Positions 24,505 through 33,957 of a DNA stretch of 56,266 nucleotides are shown one piece after another. How positions within the stretch are numbered: position 1 is the stretch's first letter; each line of letters begins with the position of its first letter. The stretch lies in NCBI GenBank assembly GCA_030064795.1, contig JASJEI010000017.1, positions 1-56,266 of the forward strand. The letters run 5' to 3'. A model generated the notes under the pieces. That model worked only from the letters and a program-made list of their open reading frames with translations, was not told the DNA's origin and ran no database searches. The translations under genes and the position numbers were made by a program. This stretch comes from Pleurocapsa sp. MO_226.B13. Its GTDB lineage: Bacteria > Cyanobacteriota > Cyanobacteriia > Cyanobacteriales > Xenococcaceae.

Positions 24505-27459
24505 CTATCCTTCTTCTAAATTTTTAGGAAGAAGATCTCTGAAATTCCAATGACCTCTTCTACCCAAATCGTGAATAAGTCTTATAGCTAAAGCTTTTGT
24601 CGCATTATTGCCTTTCTGTATTGCATTATCTAAAATTACTTTGCCTTCACTACTCCAACCGTATATATTCATACCGCTTATATCTTGTTCGATCATCAAC
24701 TTAAAACAATCAAACACTGATTCTGGTTTTAATGGTGAAAGTACAGTTAAGCGTTTAATTACAAAAAAGTCAGGCTGAATTTTATTAATAAGTCCAAGAA
24801 CTTTTTTAAGCTGCTCCATAGACCAATCGTTGTCAAACTTCTCGGAAATAAACCAAAAGCCAAAGGCAGCAAGCTCATTTTGGTATAAATTCGTATGTTT
24901 CGAGTTACTAGCCCAATAAAATCGGTTTTCCCAAAGAGACATTAAAGTATCCAGAATTTCTGGAGGTATTTTTTCTTTAGTACGCTCTAGGCTTTTGCCT
25001 ATGAATTCTAAAGCATACCCTCGAAGAACATCAGGAGCTTGCTCATAGAACTTTACTAGCATACCTTCTGGACTATCAAGACTTAACTGACCTTGCCAAT
25101 AGAGATTCATAAGGTGTTGGGTCAGGTGAAGTTCGACAGTGGTTAAATTAGCTCGATCAATTGCAACTTTGTTAATCTGTTCTACAGCACGTTCATATTC
25201 TGCTCTTAATATGTCAAAAACATTGTTATACAAAGAACAATAAGTAATGTAGCTTTTCCAAGCAGCACTATATAGATGATTTAAGGTTTCGTCTTGAGGA
25301 AAAATATTGCTAACATTTTGACTAGCCCAATTCCGATCTAATAGAGTAAGCCAAGGAAACCATCGACCATACACTGAACGAATTACTATTGAGGATTCTT
25401 GAGAAGGATCTAAATGTATATCGAGAACCTCGGTTACCTCACGCATTCGGGCGAATCCTTGCTTAATTAGATCTTCTCCGTCAGCAGATTGCTCATAGTA
25501 TCCTCGAATCCAGAGAGCATAACGTATAAGCGTATGCATGGCTTGACCGCGAACTGTATTAAGTGATTGTGTATTTGGATCATCAATCAAGTTACGATGA
25601 TGAGCAATCTCGTATTCAGCAGTGGGTTCAGGATGATTAGTTAATGGTTTTAAGATTTTCCAAAGCTGAGCGCGGAACTTTAGCGGAATTCTTTTTGTGT
25701 CTCTAAGTGTTAGAGCAACTCCCAAAAAGCTTGCTACACTTTGATTAGCCTCACGCCATTCATTGGCTATAATTTGGTCGATAGCTGCGTCATTTTCAAT
25801 TTGTTGGGACTTTTCCACTATCCAAAGACAAAGCTGAAAAATCGCTTCCCAAGGAAATTCGGTAGATTCTTGCTTTTGCCAATTCTGATTAGTCAAAGCA
25901 TTTTGTAGTCCTGACAGCAAATTACACGCATATATTGGATGTAGCTCCTGAAATTTGTCTGCTATCATCGCCAAACGTTGAGGCTCTTGTTTAGATACAG
26001 TTGATAATTCCAGTCCAAGCCCTGCAAAACATGGCTCAAAATGATTTCTTGAAGCAGGTTGCCAATCCTTAAGAAAAGAAATTAATTCCTCATCCTCCAT
26101 AGAAGCCAGTTCAGATGAAGTAACAGGGGAAACAGGTCCCATCTTAATTTCACCTACACCTTCAGAAACTAACTCTGAGTCTTCAACAGCTCCAAACTCA
26201 TCGATTAACAGCTCGTACTTTTGTTGCCAATTCCCAGGAAGACTATTTTTTAATGGAGTTAATCTTCTTAATTGCCAATATCTAAAATATTTTAATTTAT
26301 CTTCTTCATTTTCTATCCAATACCAGTCAAAATTAGGATTTTCAATAAAATTGAGGATTTTTTGCTGTGATTCTGTGGAAAGGTTGGCAAAATGTTCTTT
26401 CAATAAAAAAGCATACTCGTAGTCTTGATAATCAGAATCATCAAAGTATTTAGATGCAGCTAACTCTTCAGCAAGAAGTTCAGGATCTGCATCTGGAAAC
26501 TTACGGATTAGATATAGTGCAATGCGATGAAATACTCTCCATTTCCGCTTTTCAAGTATTTGTATAATTTTTCTAATTTCAGCCGTATTTTCTTCTACAA
26601 TTTGTTCGGCAGCATCTCTAACTGCGACTGTTAAAAATTCTTGGAAATCATAAGGATTGAAGTTGCGAGAATTTTCTTCGATTACAGGTCGCCAGTATCG
26701 CGAATCATCTTCCCAGATAAGTAAATTATCATCCTGTTCTTTACGGCTGTGTGAATTCTGAGAGAGCTTAATCGCATCAAAGAGTAAATAAGCAATCATT
26801 GTTAACGCATTTTTACCTACAAATCTTACTAACTCTGGTACGTGCTTTTTGAGGATTTGTTGGTAGTACCAGTAATCCATGTGAACTTGTGAATCTAGAG
26901 AGAATTTATTTGCTTGATAATTACTAGCTTCACTGACATTACTTTCAGAATCCGATCTTATGGCGAGCAATGAACGACATAAATCAAGTGATTTCTTAGC
27001 TTGACCGTTTTTAGCGAGATACACTGTAAAATCGCCAATTTTTTCCGATAGAGAGAATAATGAATATGGGGATTGAATCCAAGTTTTTACTTTAGGAGCA
27101 AGTTGAATAGCTATCTCAATAGGCATTTGAAGTGCTGCATCAACAAAATCCTCATGAACTCTTGGATTATTGGTTTCTATTTTTAAAATAATGTCTAGAA
27201 CAGCTTTTGGCTCGTATTTAGCCATTCGTGCTAAATAGCTTGACTCTGACCATGAAGGAAATCTTATCGCACCATCTTCAGGAATATTAATTACATCTGG
27301 AGGAGACTGAAAAAATCCCCTTTTCTTCAGTGGAGCAATCCAATTCGGATTCTCAAGATGATTGAAAAAATAGGAACGTTGCTGAGGATGAGGTAGTGAC
27401 GCAATGGCTTTATTTATCTGTTCTTGAGTTGGCTTCTGCCAAGATTTTGTCGATTTCAT
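24505..27459 (-). CDS. Large helical-repeat protein of a two-gene operon, unknown function
   Basis: A 984-residue protein predicted to be almost wholly alpha-helical, with no signal peptide, membrane segment, Walker motif or recognisable nuclease motif. The first 110 residues have a distinctive layout (NHLENPNWIAPLKKRGFFQS, then FPSWSESSYLARMAKYEPKA and NPRVHEDFVDAALQMPIEIA) that reads like helical scaffold repeats. An acidic linker lies near 440-480. The start codon overlaps the upstream gene by 50 bp, so the two are translated from one message. The size ratio, overlap and placement on a mobile plasmid recall sensor/scaffold and effector pairs of defence loci, but no active site is visible. 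Function unknown. Confidence 0.75.
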   Translation of the reverse strand: MKSTKSWQKPTQEQINKAIASLPHPQQRSYFFNHLENPNWIAPLKKRGFFQSPPDVINIPEDGAIRFPSWSESSYLARMAKYEPKAVLDIILKIETNNPRVHEDFVDAALQMPIEIAIQLAPKVKTWIQSPYSLFSLSEKIGDFTVYLAKNGQAKKSLDLCRSLLAIRSDSESNVSEASNYQANKFSLDSQVHMDYWYYQQILKKHVPELVRFVGKNALTMIAYLLFDAIKLSQNSHSRKEQDDNLLIWEDDSRYWRPVIEENSRNFNPYDFQEFLTVAVRDAAEQIVEENTAEIRKIIQILEKRKWRVFHRIALYLIRKFPDADPELLAEELAASKYFDDSDYQDYEYAFLLKEHFANLSTESQQKILNFIENPNFDWYWIENEEDKLKYFRYWQLRRLTPLKNSLPGNWQQKYELLIDEFGAVEDSELVSEGVGEIKMGPVSPVTSSELASMEDEELISFLKDWQPASRNHFEPCFAGLGLELSTVSKQEPQRLAMIADKFQELHPIYACNLLSGLQNALTNQNWQKQESTEFPWEAIFQLCLWIVEKSQQIENDAAIDQIIANEWREANQSVASFLGVALTLRDTKRIPLKFRAQLWKILKPLTNHPEPTAEYEIAHHRNLIDDPNTQSLNTVRGQAMHTLIRYALWIRGYYEQSADGEDLIKQGFARMREVTEVLDIHLDPSQESSIVIRSVYGRWFPWLTLLDRNWASQNVSNIFPQDETLNHLYSAAWKSYITYCSLYNNVFDILRAEYERAVEQINKVAIDRANLTTVELHLTQHLMNLYWQGQLSLDSPEGMLVKFYEQAPDVLRGYALEFIGKSLERTKEKIPPEILDTLMSLWENRFYWASNSKHTNLYQNELAAFGFWFISEKFDNDWSMEQLKKVLGLINKIQPDFFVIKRLTVLSPLKPESVFDCFKLMIEQDISGMNIYGWSSEGKVILDNAIQKGNNATKALAIRLIHDLGRRGHWNFRDLLPKNLEEG

Positions 27460-28156
27460 CAGTAGTATTGTAAAAATTGCGAGCTAAATTGCTAAGTAAA
27501 GACTCAAATACTGCAAATTGAGATAGAAGTTCTTGCCTATTTTCTTGTGTCTCCACACGTTGGTTATCGTGCGCTCTTGCTACAAACCAGTCATAAACAT
27601 TTTTCCATTGACTAGCTTGAGGCTTCAACGATTGATCGTTTTGATTCTCAGGGAACTGTTTCAGATAAAACTGAAGTATTCTATTATTTACCTTGGAAGT
27701 TGTCTCATTATTTTTTTGAATTAGTTCCGCAATTTCAAGATACAACTCACGTGAGATAACAACATCTGGTGAAGAAGAAAAAAGATTAGACTGAGAGGTA
27801 ACTTCAGTATCTGGAAATGAGCTGTCTAAAGTAAAACCCTCTTGAACCCATCTTTGCGTAATCTTATTTACGTATTTGTTGTAATTTAATCTTCCACCTT
27901 GTTGATTGGTGAGATTGACGTTAAGTAAGTGAATACAAATCTCCCTACAACAATGAGCTACTAGTCTTGTACAACTGGGAATAGGAATAGATTGATTGTT
28001 GATTAGTTCGACTGCACTTTGATACAGTTGTGCTAAAGATAGAGACTGCTCATTTAGCCAAGCTTTTATATTTTCTCGGTCGGGTGTCCAATATCCTGTT
28101 GAAATTGTAAGCGAATCAAATGCAACAAGAGATGAGTGTTTACCATTCAATTCCAT
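27410..28156 (-). CDS. Upstream partner in the helical-repeat operon, unknown function
   Basis: A 248-residue soluble protein that I cannot assign. Visible blocks are a conserved-looking helix with two Cys and a His (RLVAHCCREICIHLLNVNL, about 64-82), a basic helix (RLNYNKYVNKITQRWVQEGF, about 89-108) and a C-terminal part with WFVARAHDNQR and a helix that ends DEIDKILAEANSRTDK. It overlaps the 984-residue gene by 50 bp. Upstream lies an 860-bp AT-rich region that must hold the promoter. The pair has no other neighbours on its strand. Confidence 0.7.
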   Translation of the reverse strand: MELNGKHSSLVAFDSLTISTGYWTPDRENIKAWLNEQSLSLAQLYQSAVELINNQSIPIPSCTRLVAHCCREICIHLLNVNLTNQQGGRLNYNKYVNKITQRWVQEGFTLDSSFPDTEVTSQSNLFSSSPDVVISRELYLEIAELIQKNNETTSKVNNRILQFYLKQFPENQNDQSLKPQASQWKNVYDWFVARAHDNQRVETQENRQELLSQFAVFESLLSNLARNFYNTTDEIDKILAEANSRTDK

Positions 28157-29019
28157 AGGCTATATGAGAAAAAAGTTTTGAAATGCGCCATCAAAGAGTT
28201 ACCTACAATTTGCATAAAAATAATAGATATTTTGCATGGTTTTTTAAATACCATGCGTTGCGATCCGAATATAGCAACTACGAACAGAATATGGCTACTG
28301 CCAAACTGTAAATTTATAATTATATATTTATAGAATTACGCAAATCCAAAACTGCAAAATCATACCAATCTAAATTGGCAATAAATCTCAGCCAGAAATT
28401 ATTAATAGACAAATATATTACCTGCTATTAAACAAATTCAGATTTTCACAATTATATAAATTCACAATTTCAGCATTGCATAATTACAATACTATTTAAA
28501 ATAGTCAAAACTAGTATCCCGATCTAGAATTTATCAGTTTACCAAACCTCACCTTCAGAGAATAGCTACTCCCATCCCGCCTTAAGACTACCGAAAGTAG
28601 ATAAGGATAAATCAGCAATAATCTCTGTTTTGGCTAGGTAATTATTGAGTGGGATGGGAGTAAGGCAAATTTGAATGTTGGTTCAACTATACTTTTGCAA
28701 TTACATAATTTCATAAATATATAATTACAGATATTGAATTTAACAGCCTGAAGAATCTGAATCTATAGCTTAATTAGATATATTGTGAATTCGGAATTGT
28801 AAAACTACAAAATTGTGTAAATCTAAATTTACAATATATATATCGATCTGGCTGTAGCCTCTGACCACAAAAGCTCAGAATTAAATACCGTTAAACAATT
28901 AAATGAATTTGTATTTTGTAATTACATAATTCTATATTTACATAAATATAGAATTTCACCATTTTATAATTACAGGTGTTAGATTAGGCGGTGTAAAATT
29001 TTAAGCTCAACACGACAAT
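28157..29019. other. Repeat-rich AT region upstream of the second ParA
   Basis: About 860 bp without a credible gene. It contains four AATT-phased tracts (about 28430-28495, 28690-28735, 28785-28850, 28910-28980) and a perfect 12-bp inverted repeat TACTCCCATCCC (28567-28578) / GGGATGGGAGTA (28651-28662). A small hairpin GCATGGT...ACCATGC lies near 28236-28257. The placement next to parA makes it a candidate centromere or replication region. It also carries the promoters for the divergent operons. Confidence 0.55.
28567..28662. repeat. Perfect 12-bp inverted repeat with 72-bp spacer
   Basis: TACTCCCATCCC and its exact complement GGGATGGGAGTA, much more GC-rich than the surrounding DNA. The spacer has no obvious inner symmetry. 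It could be a protein-binding site or the stem of a structured RNA. Confidence 0.6.
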
Positions 29020-29649
29020 ATGGACATTTGTGTTTTGGGGTTGAAGGGAGGTATAGGCAAAACGACTACAGCAATTCATATTGCTGCCTATATGCAACGG
29101 TTTGGGGAAACGTTATTGATTGATGCTGATAAAAATGGTTCTGCTTTACAGTGGGCAGAGAAAGGACTATTGCCATTTAACGTCTGTAACGTAGAGGGTT
29201 CGGTAAAACACATCCGAAAAGCAGAACACGTAATCACCGATACCAAAGCCAGACCAGAAAAGGAAGAGATACAGGCGGTGGCAGAAGAATACGATCTGCT
29301 AATTTTGCCTACTCCGCCAAAAGCATTGGACATGGAGGCTTTACTTAAAACTAGAGATATGCTGATTGATTATGGAACAAACTACAAAGTTTTGTTGACT
29401 ATCACCCCTCCACCCAGAAGAAGACCAGGAGGAGGAGAAAAAATTCCCAGCACCAAAGAGAAAGAAGCTCGTGAATTATTAGAGATGGAAGAACTTCCGA
29501 TCTTCAAATCTACGATCTATCAATATACGGCGGTAGAAAAATCGCCTTTATCTGGAGTGACGGTAGACAAATACGACGACTCTTACTCGGCGATCGCTTG
29601 GCAATGCTATGAAAACTTAGGAAAAGAGATATACGATGGCAAAAAGTAA
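29020..29649 (+). CDS. parA: ParA-family partition ATPase (small type)
   Basis: A 209-residue type Ib-like ParA without an N-terminal DNA-binding domain. It shows the deviant Walker A LKGGIGKTTTAIHIA (8-22), Walker A' LLIDADKNGSALQWA, and a Walker B-region strand YDLLILPTPPKALDMEALL. A proline/arginine-rich insertion (PPPRRRPGGGEKIP) near 146-159 is unusual. It overlaps the downstream partner by 14 bp. AATT-phased repeats lie before and after the operon, which could be the centromere read by the partner. Confidence 0.87.
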   Translation: MDICVLGLKGGIGKTTTAIHIAAYMQRFGETLLIDADKNGSALQWAEKGLLPFNVCNVEGSVKHIRKAEHVITDTKARPEKEEIQAVAEEYDLLILPTPPKALDMEALLKTRDMLIDYGTNYKVLLTITPPPRRRPGGGEKIPSTKEKEARELLEMEELPIFKSTIYQYTAVEKSPLSGVTVDKYDDSYSAIAWQCYENLGKEIYDGKK

Positions 29650-30043
29650 TCCCAGTTTGGCAGATCTCAGCCGTATGCGAAGAGAGGCTAAACAAAGTAA
29701 TAAAGCTGAGACTGCACAAAAGCCTCATGTAGAAGAAATAAAATCTATTGAGATTGAAGAGCAAACCAGTTCTGTTCAACCAAAGCGCAAACCTGAATCC
29801 AGCAATAATTCAAAACTTAAAGTAGTACCAGAACAAAAACCTTCTGAGATTGAAGAGCAAAAAAAAGTTGGTAGACCCAAAGGCATAAGAAGTAATCCCG
29901 ATTACGAGTCTACAACTATTAGACTTCACAAACAGATCAAAGCTAAAGCGCGTTACATATTATCTACTCAGCCTGAAAAAATGGACTTGCAAACTCTCCT
30001 GAATAACTTATTGGAAGACTTTGTTCGAGAACAAGAAACATAA
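29636..30043 (+). CDS. Partner (ParB-like) of the small ParA
   Basis: A 135-residue basic and acidic-patched protein: a long disordered N-terminal part (to about 85) and a C-terminal GRPKGIRSNPDYESTTIRLH followed by helices (KAKARYILSTQ, LQTLLNNLLEDFV) that fit a ribbon-helix-helix domain. Its start overlaps parA by 14 bp, as in small par operons in which an RHH protein binds the centromere and regulates the operon. Family not named; role from motif and position. Confidence 0.7.
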   Translation: MAKSNPSLADLSRMRREAKQSNKAETAQKPHVEEIKSIEIEEQTSSVQPKRKPESSNNSKLKVVPEQKPSEIEEQKKVGRPKGIRSNPDYESTTIRLHKQIKAKARYILSTQPEKMDLQTLLNNLLEDFVREQET

Positions 30044-30351
30044 TACTGTAATTGCATAATTATAAAAATACGAAATTATGGAAATATAGAATTGCGTAAT
30101 TACAGTATCAAAAAAAAGGTAACGCCAGCTCTAATCTCTGCTATAGATTGACTCGTTTGAATTTGTAATTAGCTTTTTGACAGCAAATTTTGGAATTATA
30201 CAATTATAGATTGTTGTAATTGTGTAATTTTGAAATTCTGAAATTAATTTACTTTAATAACTAAGCAAATTTTAGATCTGTCAAAACAATAATTTTGATT
30301 TTTTCTTGCCCGAAGTATAAACTGAAAAATAAATGAACTACTTACACCAAA
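30043..30351. repeat. AATT-phased repeat tracts after the par operon
   Basis: Two tracts of the octamer-phased type, at about 30043-30108 and 30190-30245 (tgtAATTgtgtAATTttga, then AATTctgaAATT). The rest of this 308-bp gap holds no gene I can see. Confidence 0.65.
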
Positions 30352-30920
30352 TCAAAGATTTGAAATAAGTTTCTGTCGTTTCTTCGCCCCAAGTTGTCTC
30401 ATGCTTCCACATAAGATAGAGCTTGGCGACTCTGCGACTGAAGAGGACAGTTCCTGCCCCCTGGCATAATTAAGCATGACCTGGGCTGCTGCTACATCTC
30501 TGTCTAATGGCTTGATGCCACAATTACATGTATGTATTCTCTCACTCAAATCCTTTTTGCGTTTAATACCACAACCAGGGCAAGTCTGAGATGGAGCAAC
30601 CTTATGAGTCGGTATCTCAATATAAATACCGCCAGTTTCGGTTACTTTGTACTTAATTAGACTTTTTAGATTACCTATTCCCACATCTAAGAGATTGCGA
30701 TTAAGACCAGTTTTTTGCCTTTTTCTTTTATTTCCTTTCTTAGCTTTACGGGTTAGGTTTTTAAGATTGAGTTTTTCTGTGGCTACGAAGCTATTACGGC
30801 TAACTATTTCTGAAGCCAGTTTGTGTTGCCAATCCTGTCTTTGTCGAGCTACCTTTGACTGTATTGAAGCTCAAAATAACAAAAAGGTTATCGGTACACC
30901 TTTTTGCAGTTGCCAACTCT
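30352..30920 (-). pseudogene. C-terminal relic of a TnpB gene
   Basis: The frame encodes the last third of a TnpB nuclease: NSFVATEKLNLKNLTRKAKK (RuvC-II region with Glu), the zinc ribbon VAPSQTCPGCGIKRKKD with HTCNCG, and the RuvC-III region DRDVAAAQVMLNYA. Upstream the frame reads QLQKGVPITFLLF and then a stop (TGA near 30868-30870). The N-terminal half with RuvC-I is absent. It is of a different TnpB subgroup from the 10047-11201 gene. Confidence 0.85.
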
Positions 30921-30977
30921 AAATCCCAGTTTTGCCGATTAAAATAGTGAATACTCTTTCCAATTTAGATTCAGCCA

Positions 30978-31625
30978 ATGTCCAAGACTATTGCTTTAAT
31001 CAGTAACAATATTTTTTATGGTCTGGGATTACAGAAATATATCCCCGACTACGAATTGAAAAATATCTCCTCCCAGCATCTCGAAGGAGACTTCACAGAG
31101 CTTTTAAAAGAAATCGATCTGGTTTTGGTTAATAGTGAGTTGGCTTCGCCTGAAAAGACAATAGATTTGATTAAATCCATTCTGGAAAATCAAACCCAGG
31201 TCATCTATTTAGCTCACAACCAAGACAAACTAATTACCCAGCTATATTCAATTGGTTGCCAGGGAATTGTCGAGCAGCAACGAGTCGAAGAACAATTATC
31301 GATCGCGATTGAAGCAGTCAAGAGTGGTGGAACTTACTACTCTCAAGGTCTGTTTGATAACAGTCAAATGATTTTACTCGGACCTTTACTAGAACTGTTT
31401 AAAGAACTAGATTCGACGAAGCAAAAGCTCACGCCTAAAGAAAGAGAAATTGCCGAGTTTTATACAGAAGGGTTATCTCTGACTGACATTATGAAAGAGT
31501 TACAGATTTCTAAATCAACTATTAATACTCACATGGAATCGATTAGAAGTAAGTTTCAGGTTAATTCTAATCGCGAGATTATCACCAAGTATCAGATCGG
31601 TCGATTAAAGTCTATTGAAGCTTAA
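30978..31625 (+). CDS. LuxR/NarL-type regulator with degenerate receiver
   Basis: A 215-residue regulator with a receiver-like domain and a C-terminal LuxR helix-turn-helix (KLTPKEREIAEFYTEGLSLT, then LQISKSTINTHMESIRSKF, about 150-195). The acidic pocket is lost (ALISNN) and the phosphoacceptor Asp is Asn (LVLVNSEL), so activation by a kinase is unlikely. The HTH is much closer to consensus than that of the 12259-12924 regulator. It converges with the delta-like gene, the stop codons overlapping by a few bases. Confidence 0.82.
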   Translation: MSKTIALISNNIFYGLGLQKYIPDYELKNISSQHLEGDFTELLKEIDLVLVNSELASPEKTIDLIKSILENQTQVIYLAHNQDKLITQLYSIGCQGIVEQQRVEEQLSIAIEAVKSGGTYYSQGLFDNSQMILLGPLLELFKELDSTKQKLTPKEREIAEFYTEGLSLTDIMKELQISKSTINTHMESIRSKFQVNSNREIITKYQIGRLKSIEA

Positions 31626-32515
31626 TAACAGCACATCAGCATTATTTTAGCCGTTAGGTTACAAGTATTGTAGGTTAATTCTTGTTTGGTAGTTTCAATT
31701 TGGTTATTGAGCCAAACCAACTGCTCTACCGAGATTTGCTGTAATTCGCGACGCATAAAGTACAGTCGTTTGACATTCCCAATTTGGGCAAACTTGGCAA
31801 TCTCGGTATCATTAAGGTTACTGTTGATTCCAATAGCAGTTTGCATCAACATAGCAAACTGAGTTCCCAGGCTAGCTAAGATCGTCCGCTCGGCAGTAAA
31901 AGCCGATAGCTTGGTAACATAAGCTGGAATTTCGCTACGCCTGCGTTGCAAAATCATTTCTTTAAGTTCAATAGCACTAGCGTATTCTGAAGGAATCACT
32001 TCTTTAACCAAAGCCAGCTCTGGATTGTCAGACAGTACGGCAATAGTCGCCAAACCGTTACGCAGCAGGGAAAAATTGTTGTTAAGTGCGTGGCGCAGAT
32101 ATTCTTTGACCTCGAAAGACAAATTCAATCCATATTGGCTGGCATAAAAGTCTATTCCTCGATCTATTCCCTGTTTGTTCCAATTGGTAGGTAATTTAGA
32201 ATCACTAACCAGATATGGCTTCAGACCCTGTCCTAGCTTAGTTCGGCTATCGAGATTTTCTAAGACTAGAAAAAGCAGATTTTTTGACTTGTGGAGTCGA
32301 GGGATTTGGCTGAGGTCTAGGCTTTTTAATTCCCGCTCGGATAATTCTAAAACCGTGGCGGTAATTTCGCCCATCAAATTAAGAGTAAGGCATTTAATCC
32401 AGGCTTGTTTGATGTCTTCTAGCGTCGAATATTTCTCTAATTTGTAGTTGGCTAGTATGTGTTTTATCTGTTGTTCGATTAAGGCGCGATCGTTTCCTGT
32501 GAAAATAAATAGCAT
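31622..32515 (-). CDS. DNA polymerase III delta-subunit-like protein
   Basis: A 297-residue protein that I read as a HolA-like clamp-loader subunit. The N-terminus MLFIFTGNDRALIEQQIKHI matches the opening of delta subunits (degenerate nucleotide fold), KNLLFLVLENLDSRTKLGQG suits the middle, and the helical C-terminal collar (IGNVKRLYFMRRELQQIS, VEQLVWLNNQIETTKQEL) matches the end. I chose the ATG at 32513-32515 because the fold begins there; 14 more codons upstream are unsupported. It lies 116 bp after dnaX on the same strand, which supports the call. Divergence leaves some doubt. Confidence 0.65.
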   Translation of the reverse strand: MLFIFTGNDRALIEQQIKHILANYKLEKYSTLEDIKQAWIKCLTLNLMGEITATVLELSERELKSLDLSQIPRLHKSKNLLFLVLENLDSRTKLGQGLKPYLVSDSKLPTNWNKQGIDRGIDFYASQYGLNLSFEVKEYLRHALNNNFSLLRNGLATIAVLSDNPELALVKEVIPSEYASAIELKEMILQRRRSEIPAYVTKLSAFTAERTILASLGTQFAMLMQTAIGINSNLNDTEIAKFAQIGNVKRLYFMRRELQQISVEQLVWLNNQIETTKQELTYNTCNLTAKIMLMCCY

Positions 32516-32631
32516 GAGGTGAAAAACATTTAATATTTGGCAGCCAGCCTCAAACAATATTTATGGCTGGCTACTCGCTTCTTGATGCAGTCGCTCTAAG
32601 AAGGAAACCTTCAAGACCGCGCTGCATCGCT

Positions 32632-33879
32632 TTATTTTTGAGAAGGAACGTAAGGTTTGTGTCCTGTAGGAAATGCAAACTGATGTTGTGCTGTAGGTAC
32701 AGAAGGCTGTAGCGGTTGATGATCGACAACAGTTAGAGAATTAGCCTGTAAACCTGAAGATAATTGAGGTTGAGTCTGCACTGAGTTAGCGGATACATTA
32801 GATGAAGGCTGAGATACAGCAAAATTAGAAACATTATTTGATGAATCGATCTGAGTCGCTTCTACCTCTCTATACCCCGATGGTTGCCACACTGTTAAGG
32901 AATGATACAAAGCCAAGCGACAGTTGGCTTGAGCATTAGAATTACCACCCAACTTACTAATAGCAGGTATTATTACCTTTAAAATTCGATTGGCATTACC
33001 CACGAAATGAGGGTTAGTTTCAGGCATCGCCATAATCTCAATTGCTAGATCTATTAAGTCCGTTAGTAGCTGTTTGGGATAGAATCCTTGCTGGCAAACT
33101 CTCTGTAAAATTCTGTCGATCTCTAAATAGTCTTGGTTTTCAAAAGCGACAAATAAACTCTGTAGTTTATCCCTAGCAATTTGAGGACAGAGATCGGCAA
33201 CTGAAACCCCTTCGCAAACTGTTCCTAAAGTTTGTAGTGACTGTCTGATCGAACCTTTGTTGTATTCGTAAATCCTTTGTGCCTCTTGTTCGCTTAAGGC
33301 AATCCCTTCGTGATAAGCAACGTTTAGCAAATACCCCGTAACCAAATCGCGGGGTACAGTCCCAAACCGCAGAATTCTTGCCCGCGAACATATAGTTTCG
33401 AGTAATTTATCTTCTTCGGTAGTGCAGAGAATAAATACTGTGTCTTGAGGAGGATCTTCTAGCAGCTTGAGCATCGCATTTTGGGCGGGCTTGCTCATTT
33501 GATGGCACTCATCGACGATGAAAATTCGATACTTTGAGTCTAGGGTATTAATTTGACACCTTTCGATAATGCCTCGTACATCATCGACCCCATTTTTATC
33601 CGCACCGTTAATCTCGTTAATCGCTAAATGGCGATCGCTGAGGTGACTCAGACAGCTACTACACTGATTACAGGGTTCGACTCCTACTTTTTCCTTACAG
33701 TTTAAGCTTCTCGCCATGATTCTAGCTAAAGTAGTCTTGCCAGAACCAGAAGCCCCAACTAGAAGAAAGGTAGTTTGTAATGGTGTCTGCACCAGACTAG
33801 CTTGAGCGATCGCTACGGCGACTTGTTGTCCAACGACCTGAGCAAATTTAATGGGTCGATATTTTATTGGTAAATTCAT
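32632..33879 (-). CDS. dnaX: Clamp-loader subunit DnaX (gamma/tau)
   Basis: The motor subunit of a clamp loader, which opens the sliding clamp and loads it on primed DNA. At 415 residues it is gamma-sized. Motifs are KYRPIKFAQVVGQ (6-18), Walker A LVGASGSGKTTLARIMA (40-56), four zinc-binding Cys (61, 70, 73, 76), Walker B region IVDECHQMSK (121-130), LKLLEDPP and the SRC-type TICSRARILRFG with the arginine finger (Arg166). The tail after 330 is Gln/Ser/Pro-rich and disordered. It lies downstream of the sliding clamp gene with repeat copy B in between. Having a clamp loader on a plasmid is uncommon. Confidence 0.92.
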   Translation of the reverse strand: MNLPIKYRPIKFAQVVGQQVAVAIAQASLVQTPLQTTFLLVGASGSGKTTLARIMARSLNCKEKVGVEPCNQCSSCLSHLSDRHLAINEINGADKNGVDDVRGIIERCQINTLDSKYRIFIVDECHQMSKPAQNAMLKLLEDPPQDTVFILCTTEEDKLLETICSRARILRFGTVPRDLVTGYLLNVAYHEGIALSEQEAQRIYEYNKGSIRQSLQTLGTVCEGVSVADLCPQIARDKLQSLFVAFENQDYLEIDRILQRVCQQGFYPKQLLTDLIDLAIEIMAMPETNPHFVGNANRILKVIIPAISKLGGNSNAQANCRLALYHSLTVWQPSGYREVEATQIDSSNNVSNFAVSQPSSNVSANSVQTQPQLSSGLQANSLTVVDHQPLQPSVPTAQHQFAFPTGHKPYVPSQK

Positions 33880-33957
33880 CTCTTCAAAGATTTTTTGCCG
33901 TACCCAGACTTAAAGTCCGAGTACCTTTGTTCACTTCACCCGTCCGACAGGACTTAT

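Noticed and set aside
28430..28980. Possible CRISPR array in the AT-rich repeat region
   Set aside because: The repeats are 8-bp-phased AATT words without 20-40-bp conserved units or regular spacers.
30647..30922. Plus-strand 91-residue reading frame
   Set aside because: It is antisense to the TnpB relic, whose minus-strand frame carries recognisable nuclease motifs.
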